Part shown: piece by piece, positions 25,940 to 33,289 of the stretch
How positions within the stretch are numbered: the first letter of the stretch is position 1
Layout of the letters: every line of letters begins with the position of its first letter
From: Sergeia podlipaevii
Taxonomy: Eukaryota > Euglenozoa > Kinetoplastea > Trypanosomatida > Trypanosomatidae
Length of the DNA: 33,289 nucleotides
Assembly (NCBI GenBank): GCA_030849805.1
Contig: JASANZ010002073.1
Location: 1 to 33,289, forward strand
Reading direction: 5' to 3'
The notes under the pieces: generated by a model
What the model was told of the DNA's origin: nothing
What the model saw: the letters and a program-made list of their open reading frames with translations, nothing else
The model's database searches: none
Translations under genes and position numbers: made by a program

Positions 25940-26843
25940 AAGGGGGGAAAAAAAACCATGACAGCAATAAAATACGTTTTAGAAAAAGTGACAAACCAAA
26001 ATCGCACATACAAAAATAATCAAGAAGCACCGAAAATTTTATATATGAAAAGAAGAACAAATTTGGGATTGAGCGTGGTCGGGTGGATAGTATTTAGGGG
26101 AGCTGTAGGTGAGAGCTGGAAAGTGGCGGATGGGAAGAAAAACGAGAGAGAGAGAGAGGGAGATGAGGGGAAGGGTTGCTCTAACCCGTTTTTTTTTCTC
26201 TCTTCTCTTTTTTTTTTTTCTTTTCTTGTCAGGCTCGTGTAGTCTTAGTACTCACATTATATTCAAATATATACATATATATACATATATATGTGTCCAA
26301 TTGCTTGTACGTTTTTTTTTTTTCTCTCTTTTGGCATTACCTTGCACCCTTTTTCTGGCTTGCTTTCTTCTTCCGAATAGGCACATTTTCTTTTCTAAAC
26401 TGCTTGTTATAGTTGATTGTTTGTTTGTTTTGTTTGTTTTCTCACTTTTTCCTTATTTCTATTTTCTATTTTTTTTTTCTTCTTAGTACTTATTAAACAA
26501 ACGCACCAAAGACACCGAAAAAAGAAATTATTTTGCGGAAACTGAAACGATCGCGAATGACAGAGAACAGAAGAGGAAAGGAAAAGGAAAATATATAAGA
26601 AGAGCTGCGATGGGAGCTCTCCATTGGGGTCCTTGTCTCATCTTGCACTGCATTTACTTATCTTTTTTTTTTTTCTTTCTTCCTTCTTCTTCTGTTGCTC
26701 TGTTCTTACTCACATGCGTACGTGTTTTTTTTTTTTTGTTTTGGGGAAGTGCAACAGCCAACGAATAACACTACCAACGCCTGTATGATATTCAAAGGGG
26801 GAACTAAAAAGGGAGAGGAATGATGAGAGAAAAGGGAGAGAGA

Positions 26844-26880
26844 GGGGAGGGGGCGGGATGGGATGGGAGAGAGGGAGGGA
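26844..26880 (+). other. Guanine-run cluster; G-quadruplex candidate
   Basis: Seven runs of three or more G occur within 37 nt on the + strand (GGGG, GGGGG, GGG, GGG, GGG, GGG, GGG), separated by loops of one to four bases. This satisfies the usual quadruplex pattern. It would be in the sense strand of any transcript here. Confidence 0.6.
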
Positions 26881-27468
26881 GAGGTGTAGAAAGAAAAAAA
26901 AAAGAGAGAGAGAGGAATATGGGTGAAGTGTGTGCGTCGCACCTGCACATTTTTCTTCCCACAGAAGGAAGGAACACCATTTTTTTTCTCTCTTCTTTTC
27001 TTTTCGTTTTCCGATTATTGTTTCTCATTATTATTGTTATATATTTTTTTTTTGTCTCTCTCCTCTTCTCCCTCTCTCTTCTGTTTTTTTTTTTGCTGTT
27101 GCTACTGCTCACTGAAAAGACGGTGTTATTTTTCTTTTTTTTTCCCGGCCATTTTTTTTTGCTTTTCTTCTGCCTTTTCCCCTATTTTAAAAAAAGTAGG
27201 AAAAATAACATTTGGCACAGTCAATAGGAGAGGAAGAGAGGAGGTAGTGGGCGGAAATATATATATATATATGTGTGTATACATGCATATCTTGATCACC
27301 AAGCAGAACCACGGTACATAACAAAGAAAAGGAAAAAAGGGGGTCTCTAATACGTGGAGTTGCAATTTTTTTTCCCCCACGTACTTATGCAACTGTGCAC
27401 TCAATCTTTGTGGTACTACTTTTGTGCCTTTGAAGGGGTAAAAGGAAAAACTCTTTCTCTCCTACACC

Positions 27469-27491
27469 CACACACACACACACACACACAC
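27469..27491. repeat. (CA)n microsatellite, about 11 units
   Basis: An uninterrupted CA run in the long spacer. It is a simple dinucleotide repeat. Confidence 0.9.
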
Positions 27492-27655
27492 GAAACAAGC
27501 CAGCGTGGTTACTTGGTACATATATTTCAGAAGAAAGCGAAGAGGGAGTATATATATATATATCTATGTCTATTCTTTTACCAATCAACATACACAATCA
27601 CACGTACATAACGCTCACGCTCGATTCGTTCTATACACATAAAAGCAACAATGAC

Positions 27656-27680
27656 AACAACAACAACAACAACAACAACA
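27656..27680. repeat. (AAC)8 repeat
   Basis: About eight AAC units lie 60 nt upstream of the pyrimidine-AG signal ending at 27760. The motif is the same as the repeats at 11638 and 14183. Confidence 0.9.
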
Positions 27681-27740
27681 CGACATGCATATTTGCGATT
27701 GAGAACTGTGCACTGATGCTTTACATGACATTGGAAAATT

Positions 27741-27760
27741 GCTTTTTTTTTCTTTTTTAG
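27741..27760 (+). promoter_or_regulatory. Strong pyrimidine-AG signal without an adjacent ORF
   Basis: A near-pure T/C tract ends directly in AG at 27759-27760, a textbook acceptor. No coding frame follows for 450 nt. It may define a long, hairpin-containing leader of the nucleoplasmin-like gene, or the 5' end of a non-coding transcript. Confidence 0.4.
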
Positions 27761-28040
27761 TGATGGAATAGCTTTTGACCATGTTCCTCTACACACTTCT
27801 TTACTGTGATGGAGAGTGTTTGTTCATATGAAAGCATTCTTTCTTCAAAATAAAAATCCCTTCTTATCTCTTTTGAAAAAAAATAAATGGAAATGCCACT
27901 TGGGGAAAAAAAAATACATTTAGGCAGATATAGAGAAAGGTATTGCTAATTTCGTATTACACAGCGACTCTGTGCGTGTACATATCTTGATTAAAACAAA
28001 CTATTGTCATAACTTGTTTCCAGAATAAACGACAAGATAG

Positions 28041-28081
28041 TGTATCATCAACAAAGAGAAGGTCTCTTAGTTGACGATACA
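28041..28081. other. Near-perfect 19-bp inverted repeat with a 3-nt loop
   Basis: The left arm TGTATCATCAACAAAGAGA (28041-28059) pairs with the right arm TCTCTTAGTTGACGATACA (28063-28081) at 17 of 19 positions. Mismatches are 28047/28075 (A-C) and 28053/28069 (A-A); the loop is AGG. It is the longest hairpin I found and lies 129 nt before the nucleoplasmin-like start codon. The sequence is not a simple repeat, so the pairing is not a by-product of low complexity. Confidence 0.8.
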
Positions 28082-28140
28082 TACACATACATAGTTAGCG
28101 ACAGGGTAGTATCAGTTAGTTACCCGCACAACAACAACAT

Positions 28141-28199
28141 TTTATTTTTTGACTCAATTATTTTATACGTGAAAGAAGAACAGAAACATTTTTTTTAAG
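28141..28199 (+). promoter_or_regulatory. Proximal acceptor candidates for the nucleoplasmin-like gene
   Basis: T-rich sequence precedes AG at 28174-28175, and an eight-T run precedes AG at 28198-28199. They give leaders of 34 or 10 nt. Both tracts are weaker than the one ending at 27760. Confidence 0.35.
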
Positions 28200-28209
28200 A
28201 GAGAAAAAA

Positions 28210-28797
28210 ATGGCGTTGAACTGCTTCTTTGGAGTGGAGATTAAGCCGGATGGCGTGCCTGTGACTCCTGTGATCCCACCGAATAGTTCTCTTGTCATCA
28301 CACAGTGCGCCGCCACTTCCGTTGTTCCTCTTGTCGATGGTAGCAGTGCAAGCGGTGAACACAGCACAAAGAGCTCCTCAGCTGCCGCCTACGCGCCTGT
28401 CACGCTCTATGTACAGAGCCATGAACTGCCTATTCGCTTTGCCGTCTGCACTATCGCACCGGCGCAGAACATCACCTTTGCACCGCTGCAGATGATTTTT
28501 TCTAAGAAGGCAACGTTTTCTCTCCTTCCTCAGCAGGAACAAGCAGCTGGCACGAGCGGTGCAGCGGCTGTGCTTCCTTCTGTTCACCTTACAGGCTATT
28601 TTGAGAGCGAGGAGAGCAATGCGGACGAAGACGATGACATGTTTGATGATGAGGAAGAGGCAGAAGAAGAAGAAGAGGAACCCCCTCGTGCTGCCACCCG
28701 TGGTGGTGGTGGTGGGGCTGGTGATCGCGCACAGCAACAGCAGCAACGGCAAGGTAAGGATGCCGACCGTGCTGCTGGTACGAAGCGGAGGAAGTAA
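28210..28797 (+). CDS. Stand-alone nucleoplasmin-like domain protein, 195 aa
   Basis: Residues 1-133 match the nucleoplasmin-like (NPL) fold found in insect and plant FKBP39/FKBP53 N-termini, plant HD2 proteins and nucleoplasmins. The N-terminal FFGVEIKPDGVPVTP (6-20), the LVITQCA strand (28-34), the central Leu/Val strands at 64-80 and the closing VHLTGYF (125-131) are diagnostic positions. An acidic tract of Asp/Glu at 132-157 follows, then a Gly-rich stretch (165-169), a short poly-Gln run and a basic tail ending in KRRK. No FKBP prolyl-isomerase domain follows, so the protein has the minimal core-acid-base layout of a histone or ribosomal-protein chaperone. A nuclear or nucleolar role is likely from the family. 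A Ser/Ala-rich loop at 45-60 is an insertion relative to typical NPL cores. The start is the first ATG and begins the domain. The neighbours do not suggest a specific partner. Confidence 0.82.
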   Translation: MALNCFFGVEIKPDGVPVTPVIPPNSSLVITQCAATSVVPLVDGSSASGEHSTKSSSAAAYAPVTLYVQSHELPIRFAVCTIAPAQNITFAPLQMIFSKKATFSLLPQQEQAAGTSGAAAVLPSVHLTGYFESEESNADEDDDMFDDEEEAEEEEEEPPRAATRGGGGGAGDRAQQQQQRQGKDADRAAGTKRRK

Positions 28798-29583
28798 CGT
28801 ACTGCATTGATTCCCTTTTACTTCTCTCCTTTCTCTCTCTCTCTCTCGGAGCATGCATCTTCCCTCTTTATTTCTTTCTTCATAATAATAGTAGTAGTAG
28901 TGAATGTGCTCTGGGGTTTTGCCGTCATTATTACTGATTCTTTTTCTGTTGTCAGCGACGATGAGAAGGAAAGCCAGCGCGCCATAATCTCCTTTGTGTG
29001 GAAGATATATATATGGAAGAGGACGAAATATATATATATATACGGTCTATGTGATGAACCGGCTTTGAAACGATTAAGAACTACAATTTTAAAGCATAAC
29101 TTTTTTTTTTTCTTGGCAAAGTGAGTGGCGGCGGCGCAGTGGAAAGGGACAGTTTGGCTTGCTCTTACTCCACAAGCACAAGCACGTACGCGCTCATCTT
29201 CTGTCTCTCTTTTTTTTTGTTTTATTGGAAGTTGAGCAGTAATTTTTATGCTTGCTTTTTTCTTTTTGCAACTGTTTACACAATGCGTGTGCAAGTGTAG
29301 CTATTTTTTTTTAAATTTAATTACTTACTTTTTTTTTCTTTCTCTATGTCTTTTTTCCTTTTTTGAATACGTTTCCATATCATATGCATTTGCTGCCGGA
29401 AGGTCACTCGAATACAGATTTGTTTCTATTTCTAGAAAGCTGCTTGTGCACTCAGCGTGGGGGAAAATAGTGAAGTAAACGGTAGTTTTTTTTATTGATT
29501 TAAGATTGCATTGCTTGAGAGAGGGAATACACACAAGTATATATATATATATTTAGTACTTCTCTACTGACACACAAGCAGTC
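28798..29583. other. Spacer between the nucleoplasmin-like and 307-aa genes
   Basis: No gene is supportable. It contains a CT run (28828-28847), AT-rich mixed sequence at 28860-29090 with TA runs near 29009 and 29031-29041, and T tracts at 29101-29112, 29210-29218 and 29320-29364. A TA run (29538-29552) lies just before the next start codon. Confidence 0.6.
29320..29402 (+). promoter_or_regulatory. Predicted trans-splice acceptor for the 307-aa protein gene
   Basis: A T/C-rich tract (about 29322-29364) is followed by its first AG at 29401-29402, giving a 181-nt leader. AGs at 29577-29581, just before the ATG at 29584, are closer but follow only a weak CT stretch. Confidence 0.35.
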
Positions 29584-30507
29584 ATGGTCAAGGGTGCTCT
29601 TACTGGACTTCACATCCCCTCAGTGCGGAGGGAACTCACGCACAGTCGCAGCGGCCACCACCATCACCAAATCTCCGCTAAGTCTCGCTCAATTAATGTT
29701 TCCTATCCGACTGGTAGCTCCGCTCTGCAGGTCTCTGGTCTGCACGTGCGCCTCTCCTCTCTGGCAGCCGCGGCTGCGGAAGCTGCTACCGCTAAGATGC
29801 TTGCCACTCTCGATTCCTCAGTAGCAGCGGGGTCATCTTCTTCCCCTCATTCAGCAGCAGCAGCAGCAGAGATGAGCAAGGAGGCAAACCGCGCTGGTGC
29901 CTCCAAGTTCCAGCACTTTGGAGGCACTAGCTCCGCTGAAGCCGAGGCGAAGGAGAAGGCAGCGAGGCTTCGGCAACAGCAGCAGCTCAAGCATCTACAT
30001 GCCATGGCACAGAAGGCGGACGCTGAGGAAATGCAGGGTTCTTTGCCCGTGACAGTCATCGTTCGTGCCCAGGTGCGGGGAGACCTGGCGATGAAAGCAC
30101 GTGAGTTTGTTGTTGCGGTCGTTCCATTGTGCTTTGGCAACAACAACAACAACAACAGTGAGAGCAGCAGCAGTGATGCCGCTGAGAAGGAGAAGGAGGC
30201 CGCTCGTCCTGTGGCGTATGACAAGCGTGTGAAGAATGCGATGGAGCGTGAGAAGCAGCGGCTGCAGCCTGCCGTTGTGGGGCCTTCTGCCTTCATTCCG
30301 CTTGACATTCGTGTGCAGGTGGAAAAGCTCAAGCTTATCGTGGAGGTGGTGGAAGGCATCGACACGAATTCCTTTGCAAAGTCCGGGGGTAAGTTTGGAA
30401 AGCGCAAGCGTGATGGCAAAGGGGAGAACGAGGAGGACGAGGAGGCGGCGGCACTGGACTGCGCGCTGGATGTTACCGTGTGTGGTGCTGTGTCTGCGCT
30501 GGCGTAG
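29584..30507 (+). CDS. Unknown protein with alternating beta-like segments, 307 aa
   Basis: I do not recognise this protein. It starts with a basic segment containing His4 at 25-28. Possible beta strands occur at 36-60 and, after an Ala/Ser-rich helical stretch (60-100) and a charged helix (116-150), at 153-184 (SLPVTVIVRAQV then REFVVAVVPLCF). An Asn6 run at 186-191 is encoded by an AAC repeat. A charged stretch at 200-228 is followed by another beta-like block at 234-258 (IPLDIRVQVEKLKLIVEVVE). GKFGKRKRDGKG at 269-280 is a plausible nuclear localisation signal. An acidic patch at 281-287 and a final beta-like segment close the protein. There is no signal peptide or membrane span. Codon use is like its neighbours, and the frame is intact. 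A beta-sandwich nuclear protein is possible, but this is inference from residue pattern only. Confidence 0.75.
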   Translation: MVKGALTGLHIPSVRRELTHSRSGHHHHQISAKSRSINVSYPTGSSALQVSGLHVRLSSLAAAAAEAATAKMLATLDSSVAAGSSSSPHSAAAAAEMSKEANRAGASKFQHFGGTSSAEAEAKEKAARLRQQQQLKHLHAMAQKADAEEMQGSLPVTVIVRAQVRGDLAMKAREFVVAVVPLCFGNNNNNNSESSSSDAAEKEKEAARPVAYDKRVKNAMEREKQRLQPAVVGPSAFIPLDIRVQVEKLKLIVEVVEGIDTNSFAKSGGKFGKRKRDGKGENEEDEEAAALDCALDVTVCGAVSALA

Positions 30508-31015
30508 GTGAAGGCATGCGTGGGTGCGTGGGTGTGTGCGTGTGCCTATATATGTGGCTTCTGAGAGGAAGAAGAAGAAGAAGGGGAGCATACACAACTT
30601 TTCACAACAAGCACGCACACACACACACACACACACAGAGAGAGAGAGCTCACACTGACATAAAATTTATTAATATTATTATTATTATTATAAATGAAAT
30701 ATTATCATTATTTCTGTTTCGAGTAAAGCACGCACAAATACACGCACGCACACACAGAGAATTGCAGAAAGAAAGCTGAAGGAAAGAAAAAGAAAAAAAA
30801 GAGGAAAAAAAAGGGAGAAAAGACGCCATCGCAATTTCTCCTTTTTCTTTTTTTTTTTCTTTTCACAGTTTTTACTTTATTTACGTTTTTTTGCAGCTCT
30901 TGAGTATTTCGTGAATAAACAACAAAATCTTTTTTTTCTTTGCTGTGACTGAAATGTACTTCTTAGTTACACATGGCGCTTTCATTTGTTTTCTTTTTTT
31001 TTTTCCTTCTAACAC

Positions 31016-31037
31016 GGGAGGGGAGGGGAGGGGAGGG
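31016..31037 (+). other. G-quadruplex candidate (GGGGA repeats)
   Basis: Five G runs of three or four bases are separated by single A residues. One-base loops are the most stable class of intramolecular quadruplex. It lies on the + strand, about 510 nt after the stop of the 307-aa gene. Confidence 0.75.
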
Positions 31038-31038
31038 A

Positions 31039-31056
31039 GTATAGTGAGTATAGTGA
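31039..31056. repeat. Tandem 9-nt duplication next to the G-run element
   Basis: GTATAGTGA occurs twice in direct succession immediately after the G-rich element. The repeat is short and may be chance or slippage. Confidence 0.6.
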
Positions 31057-31659
31057 ACACTGGCGCGCTTTGCTTTATTATTTGCCACTGCTCCTTCTCT
31101 CTTTTTGATTCTTTTGCCTCCCCTTTTTGTGAGTACACCTCAGCTGCTATCTATGTCTTGTACATGTATACATATATACAATGCTTTAACCAACGTCCGC
31201 ATTTTTTTTTTTTTAATCGTTGTTAGAATCGCATCACAAACGCGTTATCTTTCTTTTTATTTACTTTGTTACCTCTACTTTTTTATCTTCTCACTTTAGT
31301 TTACAACCTGCGTGCTCTGTTTTTTTTTCCCCTTTGATAGCTAGGGCATGGTTTCCCCAGGAGTAGCTTTACTGCATATTGTAACTACACACGCACACAT
31401 AGCATATTCACACACAGTAGAAACGAAAAGAAAATAGGGAGGTGCGTGGCACTTGTTGTTGCTGAAGAGGAATTATCATTGGGAAAGAGGGGTAGGTTCG
31501 CGTTTTTTTTCTTCTCTCCCCTTTTTTTTTCATTTTTTTCTTTAGAGTGTACAACACGCATCTCACACAAACCTCCTCCGCTATTCTTTTTCTTGTCTTT
31601 TGCTAAACCACCCTTAAAAACTACCTTTTTTTTTGCTGGCAGAGAAGCCTCAGGTATCT

Positions 31660-31704
31660 TTTTTTTTTTCTCGATTGTGTATAAATTTTTTTTCTTATTG
31701 AAAG
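31660..31704 (+). promoter_or_regulatory. Predicted trans-splice acceptor for the coiled-coil gene
   Basis: T-rich tracts at 31659-31673 and 31686-31698 are followed by AG at 31703-31704. The leader would be 120 nt before the ATG at 31825. Confidence 0.4.
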
Positions 31705-31824
31705 ATATATTTAATACACAGGGGAGGTTAAGACACAACAGCGAAAGGGACATAGCACGCACCAACCAACCAACCAAAAATAGAATAATAATATATCATA
31801 AATAATATAAAGGAGAAGAAGGAG

Positions 31825-33289
31825 ATGGACCAGACTCCCCCAGGTGTGCCATCTCGCACTCGAGTTGTGGACTTGGGCTCCATGGGCCGTGCGGAGCTGA
31901 TCGAAATTGCAAAGAAGCAGGCAACACAAATACGTGAGAAGAATACACGCATTATGGAGTTGGAAAATTACAAACGATCAGGGGAAACTGCGCCTGCTGC
32001 TCCCATCTCATACCTCCCTACTACCGGCAATACTGACGCTGCCGCTGCTGCCGATGGTGGCGCGCGAGCGCCTTCTCTCAACTCAGCCCTGTGCACAGAC
32101 ACGCCCAACATAGCTGCTTACGCTCCTACACCTTCTCACGACGGCCAGAGAAGCAGAGGAGATTATAGTGGAATGGGGAGCAGCAGCAACGCTGTTAACC
32201 TCTCATCTGAGGCCCCTGCTCACTCTTCCGCTGTCGCCTCTCTTCTCCCACATCTTCCATGGTCTCTGTGGCCTTCGGGTTTAAACGCGAGCCATGGCCA
32301 ACCGCAACCCGGTCACTCTTCCGGCTATCAGTTTGACGACACGGATGAGGAGGATATGCACTATGGCGTGGGTGAGGATGGCGAACGATGGGAAGGCGAG
32401 TTTGACAACTATGCAGAAGACATGCACGATGGGGAGCTGGCGAACGATCCTGTGGAGCAGGAGAGGATTTACATGGCCACACACCTGTCCGTTCTGGAGG
32501 AGAAGCTGCGATCGATAGGGCAACAGCTAGCAGATGCAGTGACAGAGGCGGCCATACACAAGAATGAAATCGATACTTTAAGGGAAGAAAATGCTAAACT
32601 TCGAGCGACACAAACCCAGCAGCAACAGCAATCCTTATTTGGCCCTACTCCTATACCTCCTCCTGCTAGCAATATAAATCCCTTTGTGCCTGTCCCAGAG
32701 TTTCCCTCAGCTCCTGTAGATGACACGATGGACACCTCTGCCGTGCAGCACCACATTCACCTTATTGAAAGCGAGAATACGCACCTACGCGCACAGGTAA
32801 CGCAGCTGCAACAGCAACATCTTCAACTTCAACAACAACATCAACAGCATCAGTCACCCATTAGTCTATCATCATCGTCTTTGCCATCCATCACTATGGA
32901 TGCATCTGCGACGGGATCTGGTTCTAAAAGTTCAGCACCAGCACCGGCAGCGACTCCTATACCACAAGACGTCCTTGACGCCGCTGTACACAACAAGTTA
33001 GAGAAGTGGAAGGATCGAGTGAAGACGGCTATGCTTGCGGATAGAGCCCGCATTGAAGATCTTGAGCAGCAGCTCCAGCAAGCAACCGCACAAGCAGCAC
33101 TAGCAGCAGCACCGTCACCACAAAGTACCTCAAACTTACAAGAAGAACTCGCTCAAGGTCATGCAGCGACAATCGCATTGGGGGCTCCCACTACTTCTGA
33201 ACAACCCAGCGCTCCACAGGAGTTGAGTGCTGAGGTGAGCCAGCTGCGTGCCCAACTCGCCGCCGCTGAGCATGACCGCGAGGAGGTGA
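31825..33289 (+). CDS. Coiled-coil protein, possible golgin, N-terminal 488 aa (partial)
   Basis: The frame is open from ATG 31825 to the window edge, so the C-terminus is missing. An N-terminal helix at 19-47 (SMGRAELIEIAKKQ, then REKNTRIMELE) resembles the opening motif of GRIP-type golgins such as GCC185, in which a Leu-Ile-x-x-hydrophobic-x-Lys-Lys-Gln helix starts the coiled coil. A Ser/Pro/Ala-rich linker with an acidic patch (about 178-212) follows. Coiled-coil segments occur at about 213-260, 305-345 (Gln-rich), 385-418 (KLEKWKDRVKTAMLADRARI) and 430 to the end. No membrane segment is visible. Golgins tether vesicles at the Golgi, usually by a C-terminal GRIP domain, which would lie outside the window. 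The coiled-coil nature is clear; the golgin identity is a tentative inference, and a cytoskeletal coiled-coil protein is the alternative. Confidence 0.7.
   Translation, partial: MDQTPPGVPSRTRVVDLGSMGRAELIEIAKKQATQIREKNTRIMELENYKRSGETAPAAPISYLPTTGNTDAAAAADGGARAPSLNSALCTDTPNIAAYAPTPSHDGQRSRGDYSGMGSSSNAVNLSSEAPAHSSAVASLLPHLPWSLWPSGLNASHGQPQPGHSSGYQFDDTDEEDMHYGVGEDGERWEGEFDNYAEDMHDGELANDPVEQERIYMATHLSVLEEKLRSIGQQLADAVTEAAIHKNEIDTLREENAKLRATQTQQQQQSLFGPTPIPPPASNINPFVPVPEFPSAPVDDTMDTSAVQHHIHLIESENTHLRAQVTQLQQQHLQLQQQHQQHQSPISLSSSSLPSITMDASATGSGSKSSAPAPAATPIPQDVLDAAVHNKLEKWKDRVKTAMLADRARIEDLEQQLQQATAQAALAAAPSPQSTSNLQEELAQGHAATIALGAPTTSEQPSAPQELSAEVSQLRAQLAAAEHDREEV

Larger units (their letters stand above)
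25940..28209. other. 2.27-kb spacer without a recognisable gene
   Basis: This is the longest gene-free stretch in the window. Frames on either strand are short and translate T, A, GA or CA tracts. Contents in order: purine-rich sequence at 26110-26180; T tracts near 26190-26225, 26311-26330 and 26470-26482; mixed sequence at 26490-26650; a G-run cluster at 26844-26880; further T/C tracts to 27180; a TA run at 27257-27271; a CA repeat at 27469-27491; an AAC repeat at 27656-27680; a strong pyrimidine-AG signal ending at 27760; and AT-rich mixed sequence from 27780 to 28200 with a long hairpin at 28041-28081. A non-coding RNA or an unusually long untranslated region is possible, but none can be identified by eye. 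Confidence 0.6.
30508..31824. other. 1.32-kb spacer before the coiled-coil gene
   Basis: No gene is supportable. Visible elements are (CA)n and GA runs at 30613-30648, an ATT-rich segment at 30665-30695, A/G-rich sequence at 30775-30825, a G-quadruplex candidate at 31016-31037, a 9-nt tandem duplication at 31039-31056, and several T tracts before the acceptor near 31704. Confidence 0.6.

Noticed and set aside
26612..26630. Near palindrome around GGGAGCTCTCC
   Set aside because: Only four to five pairs hold when checked base by base.
26820..27321. Overlapping frames of about 100-135 codons in the long spacer
   Set aside because: They translate GA-rich and T-rich tracts into Gly/Glu/Arg and Phe/Leu runs; no protein-like composition.
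27959..27973. CACAG/CTGTG hairpin
   Set aside because: Only five pairs; not distinguishable from chance.
1..33289. CRISPR array, insertion sequence, retroposon or spliced-leader RNA gene
   Set aside because: Repeats here are simple tracts without regular unique spacers, no transposase or reverse transcriptase frame is present, and no spliced-leader RNA exon sequence was seen. A similarity search was not possible, so degenerate retroposon remnants cannot be fully excluded.

Overview
The window reads as nuclear DNA of a trypanosomatid flagellate (Kinetoplastea). All eight supportable protein genes lie on the + strand, none shows an intron, and they are separated by AT-rich spacers full of long T/C runs followed by AG dinucleotides. 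That is the expected form of a directional polycistronic gene cluster processed by spliced-leader trans-splicing and polyadenylation. Coding DNA is visibly richer in G and C than the spacers. Proteins carry long Ala, Ser, Gln, Gly and Glu runs, mostly from CAG/GCA/AGC repeats read in different frames. The genus cannot be fixed from the sequence; no rRNA, spliced-leader RNA or tRNA gene was seen.

Layout: 1-997 spacer; 998-11467 a 3489-residue, mostly low-complexity protein of unknown function; 12365-13660 a charged protein with a CS/p23-like (PIH1 C-terminal type) fold; 14742-18431 a GRC3/NOL9-type polynucleotide 5'-kinase, a predicted pre-rRNA processing factor; 19110-22865 a SEL1L/HRD3-like Sel1-repeat membrane protein, a predicted ER-associated degradation factor; 24233-25939 electron-transfer flavoprotein:ubiquinone oxidoreductase of the mitochondrion; 25940-28209 a 2.27 kb spacer without a recognisable gene but with a G-quadruplex candidate and a near-perfect 19-bp hairpin; 28210-28797 a small nucleoplasmin-like-domain acidic protein; 29584-30507 an unknown 307-residue protein; 31825 to the window end, the N-terminal 488 residues of a coiled-coil protein that may be a golgin.

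The genes do not form a pathway. As is normal in trypanosomatids, neighbours share transcription but not function; nucleolar/chromatin roles (GRC3, nucleoplasmin-like), chaperone (CS fold), ER quality control (SEL1L-like) and mitochondrial respiration (ETF-QO) are simply adjacent. No mobile element, CRISPR array, virus or defence system was seen. The parts most worth following up are the giant unknown protein, the stand-alone nucleoplasmin-like protein, the hairpin at 28041-28081, and the two G-quadruplex candidates.
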